A stretch of DNA of 64,000 nt from assembly GCA_965219235.1 (NCBI GenBank), contig OZ244721.1, forward strand, positions 1,178,001 to 1,242,000, given 5' to 3'. The translations under genes were made by a program, and so were the position numbers. A model generated the notes under the pieces. It was given only the letters and a program-made list of their open reading frames with translations, ran no database searches and was not told the DNA's origin. Shown one piece after another: positions 1 through 7,312 of the stretch; the first letter of the stretch is position 1; every line of letters begins with the position of its first letter. The DNA comes from CBDHCC01 sp965219235. Lineage in GTDB: Bacteria > Pseudomonadota > Alphaproteobacteria > Sphingomonadales > Sphingomonadaceae.

Positions 1-805
1 TCAGCCAGCGGCGCGCCCTGGGTGCGGCATATTGCGTCAGATAGACCGCGCTCATCAGCCCCAGCGGGATGGCGACGATCATCGCGATGATCGCGCCGAT
101 GAAGATCGTGCCCCAGAACAGCGGCACGGAGCCCAGCGAGGAGCCGGGATCGGCGGCGCTGATCGTCTGCGGGCTCCATTTCGTTCCGAACAGGAAGTCG
201 ATCGGGTTCACCCGCGCGAAGAAGCGCAGCGACTCGAACAGGAGCGACGCGACGATGCCGATCGTCGTCAGGATGGCGATGAGGGAGGCGAGCAGCAGGC
301 CGATCATCACCAGCCGCTCGACACGGGTCCGGGCGCGGAAGTCCGGGCGCAGCCGGGTCCAGCCATAGGCGGCACCGGCAAAGGCGAGCAGAAGCGCCGC
401 CGCCAAGCCGATCCAGCGGTAGAAGGCGAGGCTGTCCGACACCGCCGGCGCGAATGCGCGCGCCGCGTCGCTGAACACCGTGGCCCGGGGATCGGCGGCG
501 AGCGCATAGGCCTCCCGCAACGCGGCCTCGCGAGCGAAGCCCGCCGCCGGCAGCGCCGCGGACGAGGAGGCCTGGAGCGCCCGCTCGATCACGAGCGACG
601 GCTGCACCGCGGACCAGACCGCCAGGAACACCAGCGCCGGCAGCAACACCAGCATGGCCATGTGCCAGCCATGATAGCTGGGCAGACTGTGGGTCCGCTG
701 CCGGGCCGCGCCCGGCGCGGAGAAGGCCTGGGCGCGGGTCCGGGCGGTGAACCAGCCGACGACGGCCAGACCGAAGAGCAGGATCAGAACGGACGTCGTG
801 GACAT
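1..805 (-). CDS. pstC: Phosphate ABC transporter permease PstC (partial, C-terminus cut by window edge)
   Basis: Inner-membrane permease subunit of the high-affinity phosphate importer PstSCAB. At least 268 residues are visible. The N-terminus begins with a membrane helix (MSTTSVLILLFGLAVVGW), followed by a second helix and a periplasmic stretch. Further helices lead into the permease domain, where a 'NPIDFLFGTKWSPQ' segment and 'VPLFWGTIFIGAIIAMIVA' are typical of PstC. This is the long-N-terminus form of PstC. The gene begins 25 bp after pstS on the same strand, so the two are probably cotranscribed; pstA and pstB are expected just outside the window. The frame runs off base 1. The family call is secure and the ATG start at 805 is reasonable. 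Confidence 0.9.
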   Translation of the reverse strand, partial: MSTTSVLILLFGLAVVGWFTARTRAQAFSAPGAARQRTHSLPSYHGWHMAMLVLLPALVFLAVWSAVQPSLVIERALQASSSAALPAAGFAREAALREAYALAADPRATVFSDAARAFAPAVSDSLAFYRWIGLAAALLLAFAGAAYGWTRLRPDFRARTRVERLVMIGLLLASLIAILTTIGIVASLLFESLRFFARVNPIDFLFGTKWSPQTISAADPGSSLGSVPLFWGTIFIGAIIAMIVAIPLGLMSAVYLTQYAAPRARRWL

Positions 806-830
806 GGCCTGATGAGCCGCTTTCCGCCGG

Positions 831-1868
831 TCAGAGACTCTTCGGGTCCAGCGGCGTGAGCGCCTTCAGCGTCTGGGCCGCGCGCGCGCGCACCTCCTCG
901 GGCGCGGCGATCATGCCCGCGTCCGTCAGCTTGCCCTTCGGACTCCACAATTGCGGGAACAGGTCCAGGAACTCGCGCAGTCCCGACACCACGCCGACAT
1001 GCTGGTTCTTGACGTAGAGGAAGAGCGGACGGGCGCCGGGATACCGGAAGCTCGCGATGCTGTCATAGGTGGGCGCGACGCCGTTGATCGGGATGCCGCG
1101 CACCTGCCGGGGATTGGCCTCGAGATAGCTGTAGCCGAAGATGCCGAGCGTGTTGGGGTTGGCTTCCAGCTTCTGCACGATCAGATTGTCGTTCTCGCCC
1201 GCGTCGACATAGGCGCCGTCCTCGCGCAGGGTCTCGCAGACCGCCTTGTGCCGGTCCTTGTCGCTCTTCGTGAGCGCCTTGGTCGCCGGATCGCTCTCGC
1301 AGCCGGGCACCATGATGAGCTCGATGAAGGCGTCGCGGGTGCCCGACGTGGATGGCGGGCCGTAGACGGAGATCGCCTCGTTCGGCAGCGACGGGTCGAT
1401 GTCGGACCAGCGTTTGTGGGTCTGCGGCTTGCCGTAGGGCTCGGCCGCCAGCGCCTCGTAGATCTGCCGGGCGGTCAGCTGGAAGTTCGGTCCCTTCACG
1501 CTCTCGCCGAGCGCGATGCCGTCGATGCCGATCTGGACCTCGGTGATCTTGTCGACGCCGTTCTTCGCGCACGCGGCGTATTCGGTGGGCTTCATCCGCC
1601 GCGACGCGTCGGCGATGTCGAGGAAGCTCTCGCCCACGCCCTTGCAGAACTGAGCGATGCCGGCGCCGGTGCCGATCGACTCCACCGTCGGCGCCGGCAG
1701 CTCGGGATAGCGCTGGGTGAACTGCTCGGCCGCGACCTGGGCGAAGGGGAAGACCGTGGACGATCCGGCCGCGGCCACCCCGCGCGACGCCCCCGCTCCG
1801 GCACCCCCCGGTCCGCCGCAGGCGGCGAGCGACAGTGCGGAAATGGCGAGGAGGGGCAGGCGGCGCAT
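831..1868 (-). CDS. pstS: Phosphate-binding lipoprotein PstS
   Basis: Periplasmic substrate-binding protein of the Pst phosphate importer, 345 aa. The start at 1868 gives MRRLPLLAISALSLAACGG, a short basic n-region, a hydrophobic core and a lipobox ending in Cys, so it is probably a lipid-anchored lipoprotein. The mature part opens with 'AAAGSSTVFPFAQVAAEQF', the Gly-Ser-Ser-Thr phosphate-binding loop of PstS, and 'STSGTRDAF' is the second phosphate-contact loop. A further in-frame start upstream would add 30 residues before the signal peptide and is rejected. It lies between phoR (112 bp upstream) and pstC (25 bp downstream). A candidate PHO box sits 72-89 bp ahead of the start. Phosphate-starvation control by PhoB is inferred from the family and that site. 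Confidence 0.95.
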   Translation of the reverse strand: MRRLPLLAISALSLAACGGPGGAGAGASRGVAAAGSSTVFPFAQVAAEQFTQRYPELPAPTVESIGTGAGIAQFCKGVGESFLDIADASRRMKPTEYAACAKNGVDKITEVQIGIDGIALGESVKGPNFQLTARQIYEALAAEPYGKPQTHKRWSDIDPSLPNEAISVYGPPSTSGTRDAFIELIMVPGCESDPATKALTKSDKDRHKAVCETLREDGAYVDAGENDNLIVQKLEANPNTLGIFGYSYLEANPRQVRGIPINGVAPTYDSIASFRYPGARPLFLYVKNQHVGVVSGLREFLDLFPQLWSPKGKLTDAGMIAAPEEVRARAAQTLKALTPLDPKSL

Positions 1869-1939
1869 GGTGGTTCGTCCCGTTGTGGATGGCGACGTGG
1901 CGGATCGCGGCTGGCGTGTGTTCGCCCCTGCGACTGAAG

Positions 1940-1957
1940 TGTTGCAGGGGTGTGACA
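1940..1957 (-). promoter_or_regulatory. Candidate PHO box upstream of pstS
   Basis: Read on the minus strand the site is TGTCACA-CCCC-TGCAACA: two 7-bp direct half-sites sharing five of seven bases, separated by 4 bp. This is the architecture known for PhoB sites. It lies 72-89 bp upstream of the pstS ATG, between phoR and pstS, where a PhoB-dependent promoter would be expected. It overlaps a possible hairpin (7-bp arms CCCCTGC/GCAGGGG, 1925-1950). The match is by eye; no position-weight matrix was run. Confidence 0.4.
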
Positions 1958-1979
1958 AGCCCGAGTGCGGCGGGCCGAA

Positions 1980-3191
1980 TCACGGCTCGCCGCGCTGGAG
2001 CGGCAACCGCACGGTGACGGTGGTGCCCTCCCCCACCACGCTCTGCAACCGCAAGGTGCCGCGGTGGCGTTCGACGATGTGCTTGGCGATGGCAAGTCCC
2101 AGGCCGGTGCCGCCGATCCGGCGGCTGCGCCCCGGGTCGACGCGGTAGAAGCGTTCGGTCAGGCGCGGCAGGTGCTCGGCCGCGATGCCCTCCCCCTCGT
2201 CGCGGACGGTCAATTCCGCGAGCGTGTCGGCGCTGGTGGTGACGGCGAGCCGCACGGGCGTGTCGGGCCGTCCATATTTGATGGCGTTGTCGATCAGGTT
2301 GGTGATGAGCTGGTGCAGCTGGGCCTCGTCGCCCACGATGCGGACCGCCGTGTCCGGCACTTCGACCATGAGCGATCGTCCCGGCGGCACGCCGCGGGTC
2401 CGCGCTTCGTCCACCACCCGCTTCACCAGGGCGGCGAGCGCCACCGCCGACTGGGGCGCGGCCCGACGCTCCGATTCGATGCGCGACAGGGAGAGCAGGT
2501 CCTCCACCAGCTGCTGCATCCGCAGGGCCTCGCGCCCGATCACGCCCAGGAACTTGCTGCGCAACGTCGCGTCCTCGCCCGCGCCCCCGCCGAGCGTCTC
2601 GACGAAGCCCAGGATCGCGGTGAGCGGCGTGCGCAGCTCGTGACTGGCGTTGGCGACGAAGTCGGTGCGGGTCCGATCCGCCGCCCGGGCGGCCGTCCGA
2701 TCGACCAGGTGCAGCACGACGCGACCCTCCGGGGCGGGCGCGATCCGCGCCTCCCACCACAGGCCGGCGCCGCCCAGCCCGGTCACGTCGATCGCGACCG
2801 GCGACCGCCGCCGGGCGGTGTCGGACAGCGTCTCGATCAGACCCGGGTGGCGCAGCGCCACGCGCACGTCCTCCTCGACGAGATGATCGCCGAAGCGGTC
2901 GAGAGCCGCGCGATTGGCCTGCACGATCCGTTGATCCCGCAACACGAGCAGCGGATCGGAAATGGCATCCGCGAGAGCCGCCTCCTCCAGCACCTCCGTC
3001 TCGGCCTCGACGCTCGGCCCCGCCTCGGCGGGGATCCGCCGATCCTGGTCTTGAGGGATAACGAGCAGCAGTCCGGCGGCCGCGAGGGTGAGAACGACGC
3101 TCGGCGTCCAACCGCCGGACGACACCGCCACGGCGGCGCTGGCCAGCAGCAGCAGGACGGGCGCGACTCGGGAGACCGGCATCGCCCGCAA
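1980..3191 (-). CDS. phoR: Phosphate regulon sensor histidine kinase PhoR
   Basis: Membrane sensor kinase that phosphorylates PhoB under phosphate limitation, 403 aa. Residues 5-47 hold two hydrophobic helices with a very short periplasmic link, as in PhoR. A PAS-like region follows (about 68-165). Next comes the HisKA dimerisation domain with the H-box 'NASHELRTPL' (phospho-acceptor His184), then the ATPase domain with N-box 'NLIDNAIKYG', 'DEGEGIA' and 'GGTGLGLAIAKHIVERH'. It is followed on the same strand by pstS and pstC, which supports phosphate sensing over other kinases of this type. phoB is not in the window. An internal ATG three codons in (MPVSRV) is an equally possible start. Confidence 0.9.
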   Translation of the reverse strand: MRAMPVSRVAPVLLLLASAAVAVSSGGWTPSVVLTLAAAGLLLVIPQDQDRRIPAEAGPSVEAETEVLEEAALADAISDPLLVLRDQRIVQANRAALDRFGDHLVEEDVRVALRHPGLIETLSDTARRRSPVAIDVTGLGGAGLWWEARIAPAPEGRVVLHLVDRTAARAADRTRTDFVANASHELRTPLTAILGFVETLGGGAGEDATLRSKFLGVIGREALRMQQLVEDLLSLSRIESERRAAPQSAVALAALVKRVVDEARTRGVPPGRSLMVEVPDTAVRIVGDEAQLHQLITNLIDNAIKYGRPDTPVRLAVTTSADTLAELTVRDEGEGIAAEHLPRLTERFYRVDPGRSRRIGGTGLGLAIAKHIVERHRGTLRLQSVVGEGTTVTVRLPLQRGEP

Positions 3192-3298
3192 CCTAGCCCC
3201 CGCCGGCGGGACGGGCCACAGAGGCCGCTGACCCGATCCGGCACAATGCCCCCTCCGTCGCTGGACTTTCGCATCCGTTGATGGTTCGGAAAGGTGTC

Positions 3299-3688
3299 AT
3301 GGCAGACACTTCCCCGATGAACGGCCTCCCCGACCGCCGCTCGCCGTCCCGGCGGGACCTGCTCGTCGCGAGCGGAGCCGTGGCGGCCTCCAGCGTCATC
3401 ACCATCCGGCCCGCGCTGGCGCAGACGACCGCGTCCGTCCTGGCCTGCGAGATCCCCGTCCGGGACTCCGTCGGACCCGACGGCAAGCCGGTGCGCGCCG
3501 ACGCGCCCGGCGCCGCCCCGCCGCGCACCTTTCGCGGAGAGGATGTGAAGCGCGCCCTGAACGACGGCCGCACCCTGCCCGGCGCCACGCGCGAACAGTC
3601 GGACGCCTATCTGAACTACATCCGGCGGCTGCAGCACGGGAACAGCGGCTTCACCTGCTTCGCGTCGCTGCAAAATCCGCGCCGCTGA
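3299..3688 (+). CDS. Small Tat-signal protein heading an HPr-kinase-like cassette (function unknown)
   Basis: 129 aa, not recognised as a named family. The N-terminus carries a twin-arginine signal: SRRDLL at residues 17-22, a hydrophobic stretch, and a likely cleavage site after ALA (39-41). The mature part is about 88 residues, rich in Pro, Arg and Asp, with only two cysteines (about residues 50 and 120). It ends in a 'GFTCFASLQNPRR' tail containing a Ser. The ATG at 3299 has a GGAAAGG ribosome site 5 bp upstream; TTG/ATG codons at 3278 and 3281 would add six or seven residues. It lies 36 bp ahead of the PqqD-like gene and is the first gene of the cassette. Its position suggests it is the exported substrate of the cassette, but this is inference only. 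Confidence 0.7.
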   Translation: MADTSPMNGLPDRRSPSRRDLLVASGAVAASSVITIRPALAQTTASVLACEIPVRDSVGPDGKPVRADAPGAAPPRTFRGEDVKRALNDGRTLPGATREQSDAYLNYIRRLQHGNSGFTCFASLQNPRR

Positions 3689-3724
3689 GGCTTCCGTCCC
3701 TCGGCCCGTGGCGTAGATGGGCGC

Positions 3725-3970
3725 ATGAAATGGGCGCTCCATCCCTCGCTCGACCCGGTCGCGGTCCGGCTGGACATGCTGACGGCGGTGTACCATCCGC
3801 CCTCGGGCGAGACCCACCTGCTGGTGGACGACGCGTTCGGCCTCCTGGAGCTGCTGCGGGCGGGTGAGGCGGAGCAGGACGCGCTGGCGGAGCGCCTGGG
3901 GCTGTCGGTGTCGGACACGGCCACGCACCTGATCGACCTGCTCGACGCCGGCCTGGTCGTTCCGGCGTGA
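3725..3970 (+). CDS. PqqD-family peptide chaperone (HPr-rel-A type)
   Basis: 81 aa, the length of stand-alone PqqD-like proteins, which bind leader or precursor peptides and present them to modifying enzymes. The fold is suggested by an N-terminal strand region followed by 'HLLVDDAFGLLELLRAG' and a C-terminal helical part ending 'ATHLIDLLDAGLVVPA'. It contains neither Cys nor a signal peptide, so it should act in the cytoplasm. The stop overlaps the GTG of the kinase gene by 4 bp (GTGA), indicating translational coupling. PqqD-like proteins next to HprK-like kinases are named in databases as the HPr-rel-A system; that name is from memory. Partner choice (the upstream Tat peptide or something encoded elsewhere) is inferred. 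Confidence 0.75.
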   Translation: MKWALHPSLDPVAVRLDMLTAVYHPPSGETHLLVDDAFGLLELLRAGEAEQDALAERLGLSVSDTATHLIDLLDAGLVVPA

Positions 3971-4827
3971 GGTACGCCTGCCGGCTGAGCGTCGGTCCCC
4001 TCACTTTCCGGGTCGGAAGCGCCTGGAGGCGCCCGATCGCTCAGCTCGAGCGCCTCTACGACGGCTATCCCGCCGCGCCCGCCTGCGCCGACCACACGGT
4101 GCGACTGGAGCCGGACCGGCCGTGGCGGCGATGGGTGCGGCCCGCCGTCGCGATCCGGGGCGAGCGGACCCTGCCCGACGCCCAGCCGCTGGCGCTCGCC
4201 CACGGGCTGCTGGCGGCGGAGATGGGGATGAACCTGCAGGTCGCGCTCGGGCACCGCCGCCACCTGCTGCTGCACGCCTCCTGGGTGGAGCGCGGCGGGA
4301 AGGCGGTGCTGATGACGGGCCAGACCGGATCGGGCAAGTCCACCCTGGCGGCGCTGTTGGCGGAGCGCGGCTGGCGCTTCGGCGCGGACGAGTTCGCGAT
4401 GCTGGATCCGATGAGTGGGCGGCTCGTCCCGTTCCCACGGCCGATCAGCCTGAAGAACGAGGCCATCGCCGCGCTGGCCGCCGTCGATCCCGGGCGCTGG
4501 GGACCGATCCTGGAGGGCACGCCCAAGGGCACGGTGCGCCACCTCCGCCCGCCGGCCGAGGCCCTGACCCGGATGGCCGAGGAGGCGGAGTGCGCGCTGA
4601 TCCTGTTCCCGAGCTTCGGCCTGCCCGCCGCCGAGCGCGGGATCGGGCGGGACGAGACCTTCGTTCGGCTGACCCAGGCTTCGACCAACTACGTCGCGCT
4701 GGGCGCCGGCGCGTTCGCCGCGCTGACGGGACTGGTGACCCGGACGCCGGCCGTGGCGATCGACTATCCCGACGGGGCGCGGGGCGTCCGCGAAGTCGAG
4801 CGACTGATGGCGGCGCACGGCGCATGA
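3967..4827 (+). CDS. HPr kinase-related kinase (HprK-rel-A)
   Basis: 286 aa. It has a P-loop GQTGSGKST (residues 118-126) preceded by 'LLLHASWVERGGKAVLM' and followed by 'FGADEFAML', whose acidic pair (141-142) matches the region after the P-loop in HPr kinases. The N-terminal third is unrelated to the HprK sensing domain and has no recognised motif. Homologues in lasso-peptide clusters (PadeK and ThcoK type) phosphorylate a Ser of the precursor peptide; this gene may do the same to another peptide. It starts with GTG inside the stop of the PqqD-like gene, and its own stop overlaps the next gene (ATGA), so the three are tightly coupled. The target is unknown. Confidence 0.85.
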   Translation: MRYACRLSVGPLTFRVGSAWRRPIAQLERLYDGYPAAPACADHTVRLEPDRPWRRWVRPAVAIRGERTLPDAQPLALAHGLLAAEMGMNLQVALGHRRHLLLHASWVERGGKAVLMTGQTGSGKSTLAALLAERGWRFGADEFAMLDPMSGRLVPFPRPISLKNEAIAALAAVDPGRWGPILEGTPKGTVRHLRPPAEALTRMAEEAECALILFPSFGLPAAERGIGRDETFVRLTQASTNYVALGAGAFAALTGLVTRTPAVAIDYPDGARGVREVERLMAAHGA

Positions 4828-5846
4828 TGCGCCTCCTCGCTCAGGTGCTCGCCCGACCCGCCCGGGCGGCCGGGTTGTCGGGTGCCGAGTGGCAGGATGT
4901 CCTGATCCTGGCGCAGGCGGAACAGCTTGCCGGAACGCTAGCCGCGCGGGTGGCCGGCCAGGCCCTTCCCGGAGCCGCGAGAGCGGTCCTGCGCAACGCG
5001 GCCATGGAGACCGAGCACCTGCAGCGGATCGCGCGATGGGAGGTGGACCGCATCGCCACGGCGCTGGCCCCGCTGGGCGAACCCGTGGCGCTGCTGAAGG
5101 GCGCGGCGTTCCTGATGGGGGGGCTGGACGCCGCCGTGGGCCGCTCGATCGGCGACGTCGACATCCTCGTTCCGCGCCGGGCGTTGGGCGAGGCCGAGCG
5201 CCTGCTGCTGGCGGCGGGGTGGCAGTGGGCGAAGGCCGATCCCTACGACGACGCCTACTACCGCCGCTGGATGCACGAGCTGCCGCCGCTGATCCATGCG
5301 ACGCGCGACCGCATGGTGGACGTCCACCACACCATCCTGCCGCTCACCGCCCGGCCGACCCCCGATCCCGGGGCGATCCTGGCGCGGGCGCGGGCGCCGG
5401 GCGGGACGGCGTTGTCCGTCCCCTGCCCCACCGACCTTGTGGTCCACGCCGCCGCGCACCTGCTGGCGGACGGCGAACTGGCGGGAGGCCTGCGCAACCT
5501 GTGGGACATCGACCGGCTGGTGGCCCAGCACGCCTCCGACGGGTTCTGGCGGGCGTTGGCGGAGCACGCGGCCGGGCACGAGCTGACGGCCCCCGTCCGG
5601 CGCGCGCTCCGCCTGAGCCGGGCGCTGTTCGGCACGTCCGTCTCGATCGCGGCGTCGGGTCCGGACCGGCCGGGCGACGCCCTCTTCCTCCGGCGACTCA
5701 CCGCCCGCGATGGCTGGGGACGCGAGCGGCGGCCGGTCACCCGGCTGGGCTTCGCGGTGCGCGGGCACCTGCTGCGGATGCCGCTCCACCTGCTGGCGCC
5801 TCACCTGTGGCGCAAGGCGTGGGGCGACCGGGTCAGCCGCGGCTGA
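4824..5846 (+). CDS. Nucleotidyltransferase family protein of the HPr-rel-A cassette
   Basis: 340 aa, matching the NTP_transf_5-like nucleotidyltransferases. 'PVALLKGAAFLMGG' is followed by 'GRSIGDVDILVPRR', where the two Asp of GDVDIL are the expected metal-binding acidic pair. 'DVHHTILPL' and a largely helical C-terminal half follow, including 'HAAAHLLADGEL' and 'LWDIDRLV'. A related enzyme class sits beside the HprK-like kinase in phosphorylated lasso-peptide clusters. The gene overlaps the kinase stop by 4 bp. Its 3' end overlaps the convergent radA by 14 bp. It is the last gene of the cassette, since the next plus-strand gene belongs to another unit. The substrate is unknown. Confidence 0.8.
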   Translation: MMRLLAQVLARPARAAGLSGAEWQDVLILAQAEQLAGTLAARVAGQALPGAARAVLRNAAMETEHLQRIARWEVDRIATALAPLGEPVALLKGAAFLMGGLDAAVGRSIGDVDILVPRRALGEAERLLLAAGWQWAKADPYDDAYYRRWMHELPPLIHATRDRMVDVHHTILPLTARPTPDPGAILARARAPGGTALSVPCPTDLVVHAAAHLLADGELAGGLRNLWDIDRLVAQHASDGFWRALAEHAAGHELTAPVRRALRLSRALFGTSVSIAASGPDRPGDALFLRRLTARDGWGRERRPVTRLGFAVRGHLLRMPLHLLAPHLWRKAWGDRVSRG

Positions 5847-7218
5847 GGACCGCGTCCGCGAAGGACCGCAGCGAGCGATAGCCGGCATAATCCGGCCCGT
5901 CGCGGAGTCGGGCGGGGGCGCCGTCGGACAGCACAGGCCCCACCGCGCTGGCGAACCCCAGCTTGCTCGCCTCGCGCAGGCGCAGACCGGCGTGGGCGAC
6001 CGGCCGCACCTCGCCGGACAGGGCGACCTCGCCGAAGACCACGCGGTTCGAGGGCAGCGGACGTTCGGCATGGGCCGACAGGAGCGCGGCCGCGACGGCC
6101 AGGTCCGCCGCCGGCTCCGAGATGCGATAGCCGCCGGCCACGTTCAGATAGACCTCGGAGCCCGAGAACCGCACGCCGCAGCGCGCCTCCAGCACCGCGA
6201 GCAGCATCGACAGCCGCCCGCCGTCCCAGCCCACCACCGACCGGCGCGGCGTCGCTCCGCTGGCGACCCGGACGGTGAGCGCCTGGATCTCCACCAGCAC
6301 GGGCCGCGTGCCCTCCAGCGCCGGGAACACGGCGGCGCCGGTCACGTCGTCGGGCCGGTCGGTGAGGAACAGGCTGGACGGGTTCGCCACCTCCGCCAGC
6401 CCGCCCGCCTCCATGGCGAACACGCCGATCTCGTCCGTCCCGCCGAAGCGGTTCTTGACCGTGCGCAGGATGCGGTACTGGTGGCTGCGCTCGCCCTCGA
6501 ACTGCAGCACGGTGTCGACCATGTGCTCCAGCACGCGCGGCCCGGCGATCGAACCGTCCTTGGTGACGTGGCCGACCAGCACGAGCGCGGTGTCGCGCTC
6601 CTTGGCGAAGCGGATCAGCTCGCCGGCCGACGCGCGCACCTGGCTGACCGTGCCGGGCGCGCCCTCGATCAGGTCGGAGTGCATCGTCTGGATCGAATCG
6701 ATCACCAGCAGCCTCAGGCCCTGGGCGTCGGCCAGCGTCGTCAGGATGTCGCGCACCGAGGTCGCGGCGGCCAGCGCCACCGGCGCCTCGCCGAGCCCCA
6801 GCCGCTGCGCGCGCAGGCGGATCTGGTCGGCGGCCTCCTCGCCGGAGATGTAGGCGACGGAGCCCGCCCCCTCCGCCACGGCCATCTTCGCCGCCGCCTG
6901 CAGCAGCAGCGTCGACTTGCCGATGCCGGGGTCGCCGCCGATCAGGATCGCGGAGCCGCGCACGAACCCGCCGCCGAGCGCCCGGTCGAGCTCCGCGATG
7001 CCCGACGCGCGGCGGTCCGGCACGGCGGCGGCGCGGTCGAGGCGATCCAATCCGAGCCGCCGCCCGCCGCCCGACAGGTCGTGGACCTGGGCGAAGACGG
7101 TGGCGGGCGCCTCCTCCACGATCGTGTTCCACTCGCCGCAATCGCCGCACTGCCCCGCCCACCGCGCGCCGGCGGTGCCGCACTGCTGACAGACATAAGT
7201 GCGACGCGGCTTGGCCAT
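5833..7218 (-). CDS. radA: DNA repair protein RadA (Sms)
   Basis: 461 aa, usual for RadA, the branch-migration and recombination helper. It has an N-terminal C4 zinc finger (Cys10, 13, 24, 27). A RecA-like ATPase core follows with 'GDPGIGKSTLLL' Walker A and a 'LLVIDSIQTM' Walker B. The RadA signature 'KNRFGGTDEIGVF' precedes a C-terminal Lon-protease-like domain ('YLNVAGGYRISEPAADLAVAAALLS'). The ATG at 7218 begins MAKPRRTYVC; an upstream in-frame start would add 32 unrelated residues. It is divergent from the patatin gene (94 bp apart) and convergent with the cassette ending at 5846. Confidence 0.97.
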   Translation of the reverse strand: MAKPRRTYVCQQCGTAGARWAGQCGDCGEWNTIVEEAPATVFAQVHDLSGGGRRLGLDRLDRAAAVPDRRASGIAELDRALGGGFVRGSAILIGGDPGIGKSTLLLQAAAKMAVAEGAGSVAYISGEEAADQIRLRAQRLGLGEAPVALAAATSVRDILTTLADAQGLRLLVIDSIQTMHSDLIEGAPGTVSQVRASAGELIRFAKERDTALVLVGHVTKDGSIAGPRVLEHMVDTVLQFEGERSHQYRILRTVKNRFGGTDEIGVFAMEAGGLAEVANPSSLFLTDRPDDVTGAAVFPALEGTRPVLVEIQALTVRVASGATPRRSVVGWDGGRLSMLLAVLEARCGVRFSGSEVYLNVAGGYRISEPAADLAVAAALLSAHAERPLPSNRVVFGEVALSGEVRPVAHAGLRLREASKLGFASAVGPVLSDGAPARLRDGPDYAGYRSLRSFADAVLSRG

Positions 7219-7312
7219 GGGCACCCAGGTAGCGCCATGGGCGCGTCGGAACAAGTCGGGAACAGTCGGCGGGGCTGGATTGTCGCGACCCCGCGTGCCA
7301 CCGCTCGCCGGC

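Noticed and set aside
951..1937. Plus-strand open frame antisense to pstS
   Set aside because: It mirrors the pstS codons, is Arg/Gly/Ala rich and has no recognisable domain.
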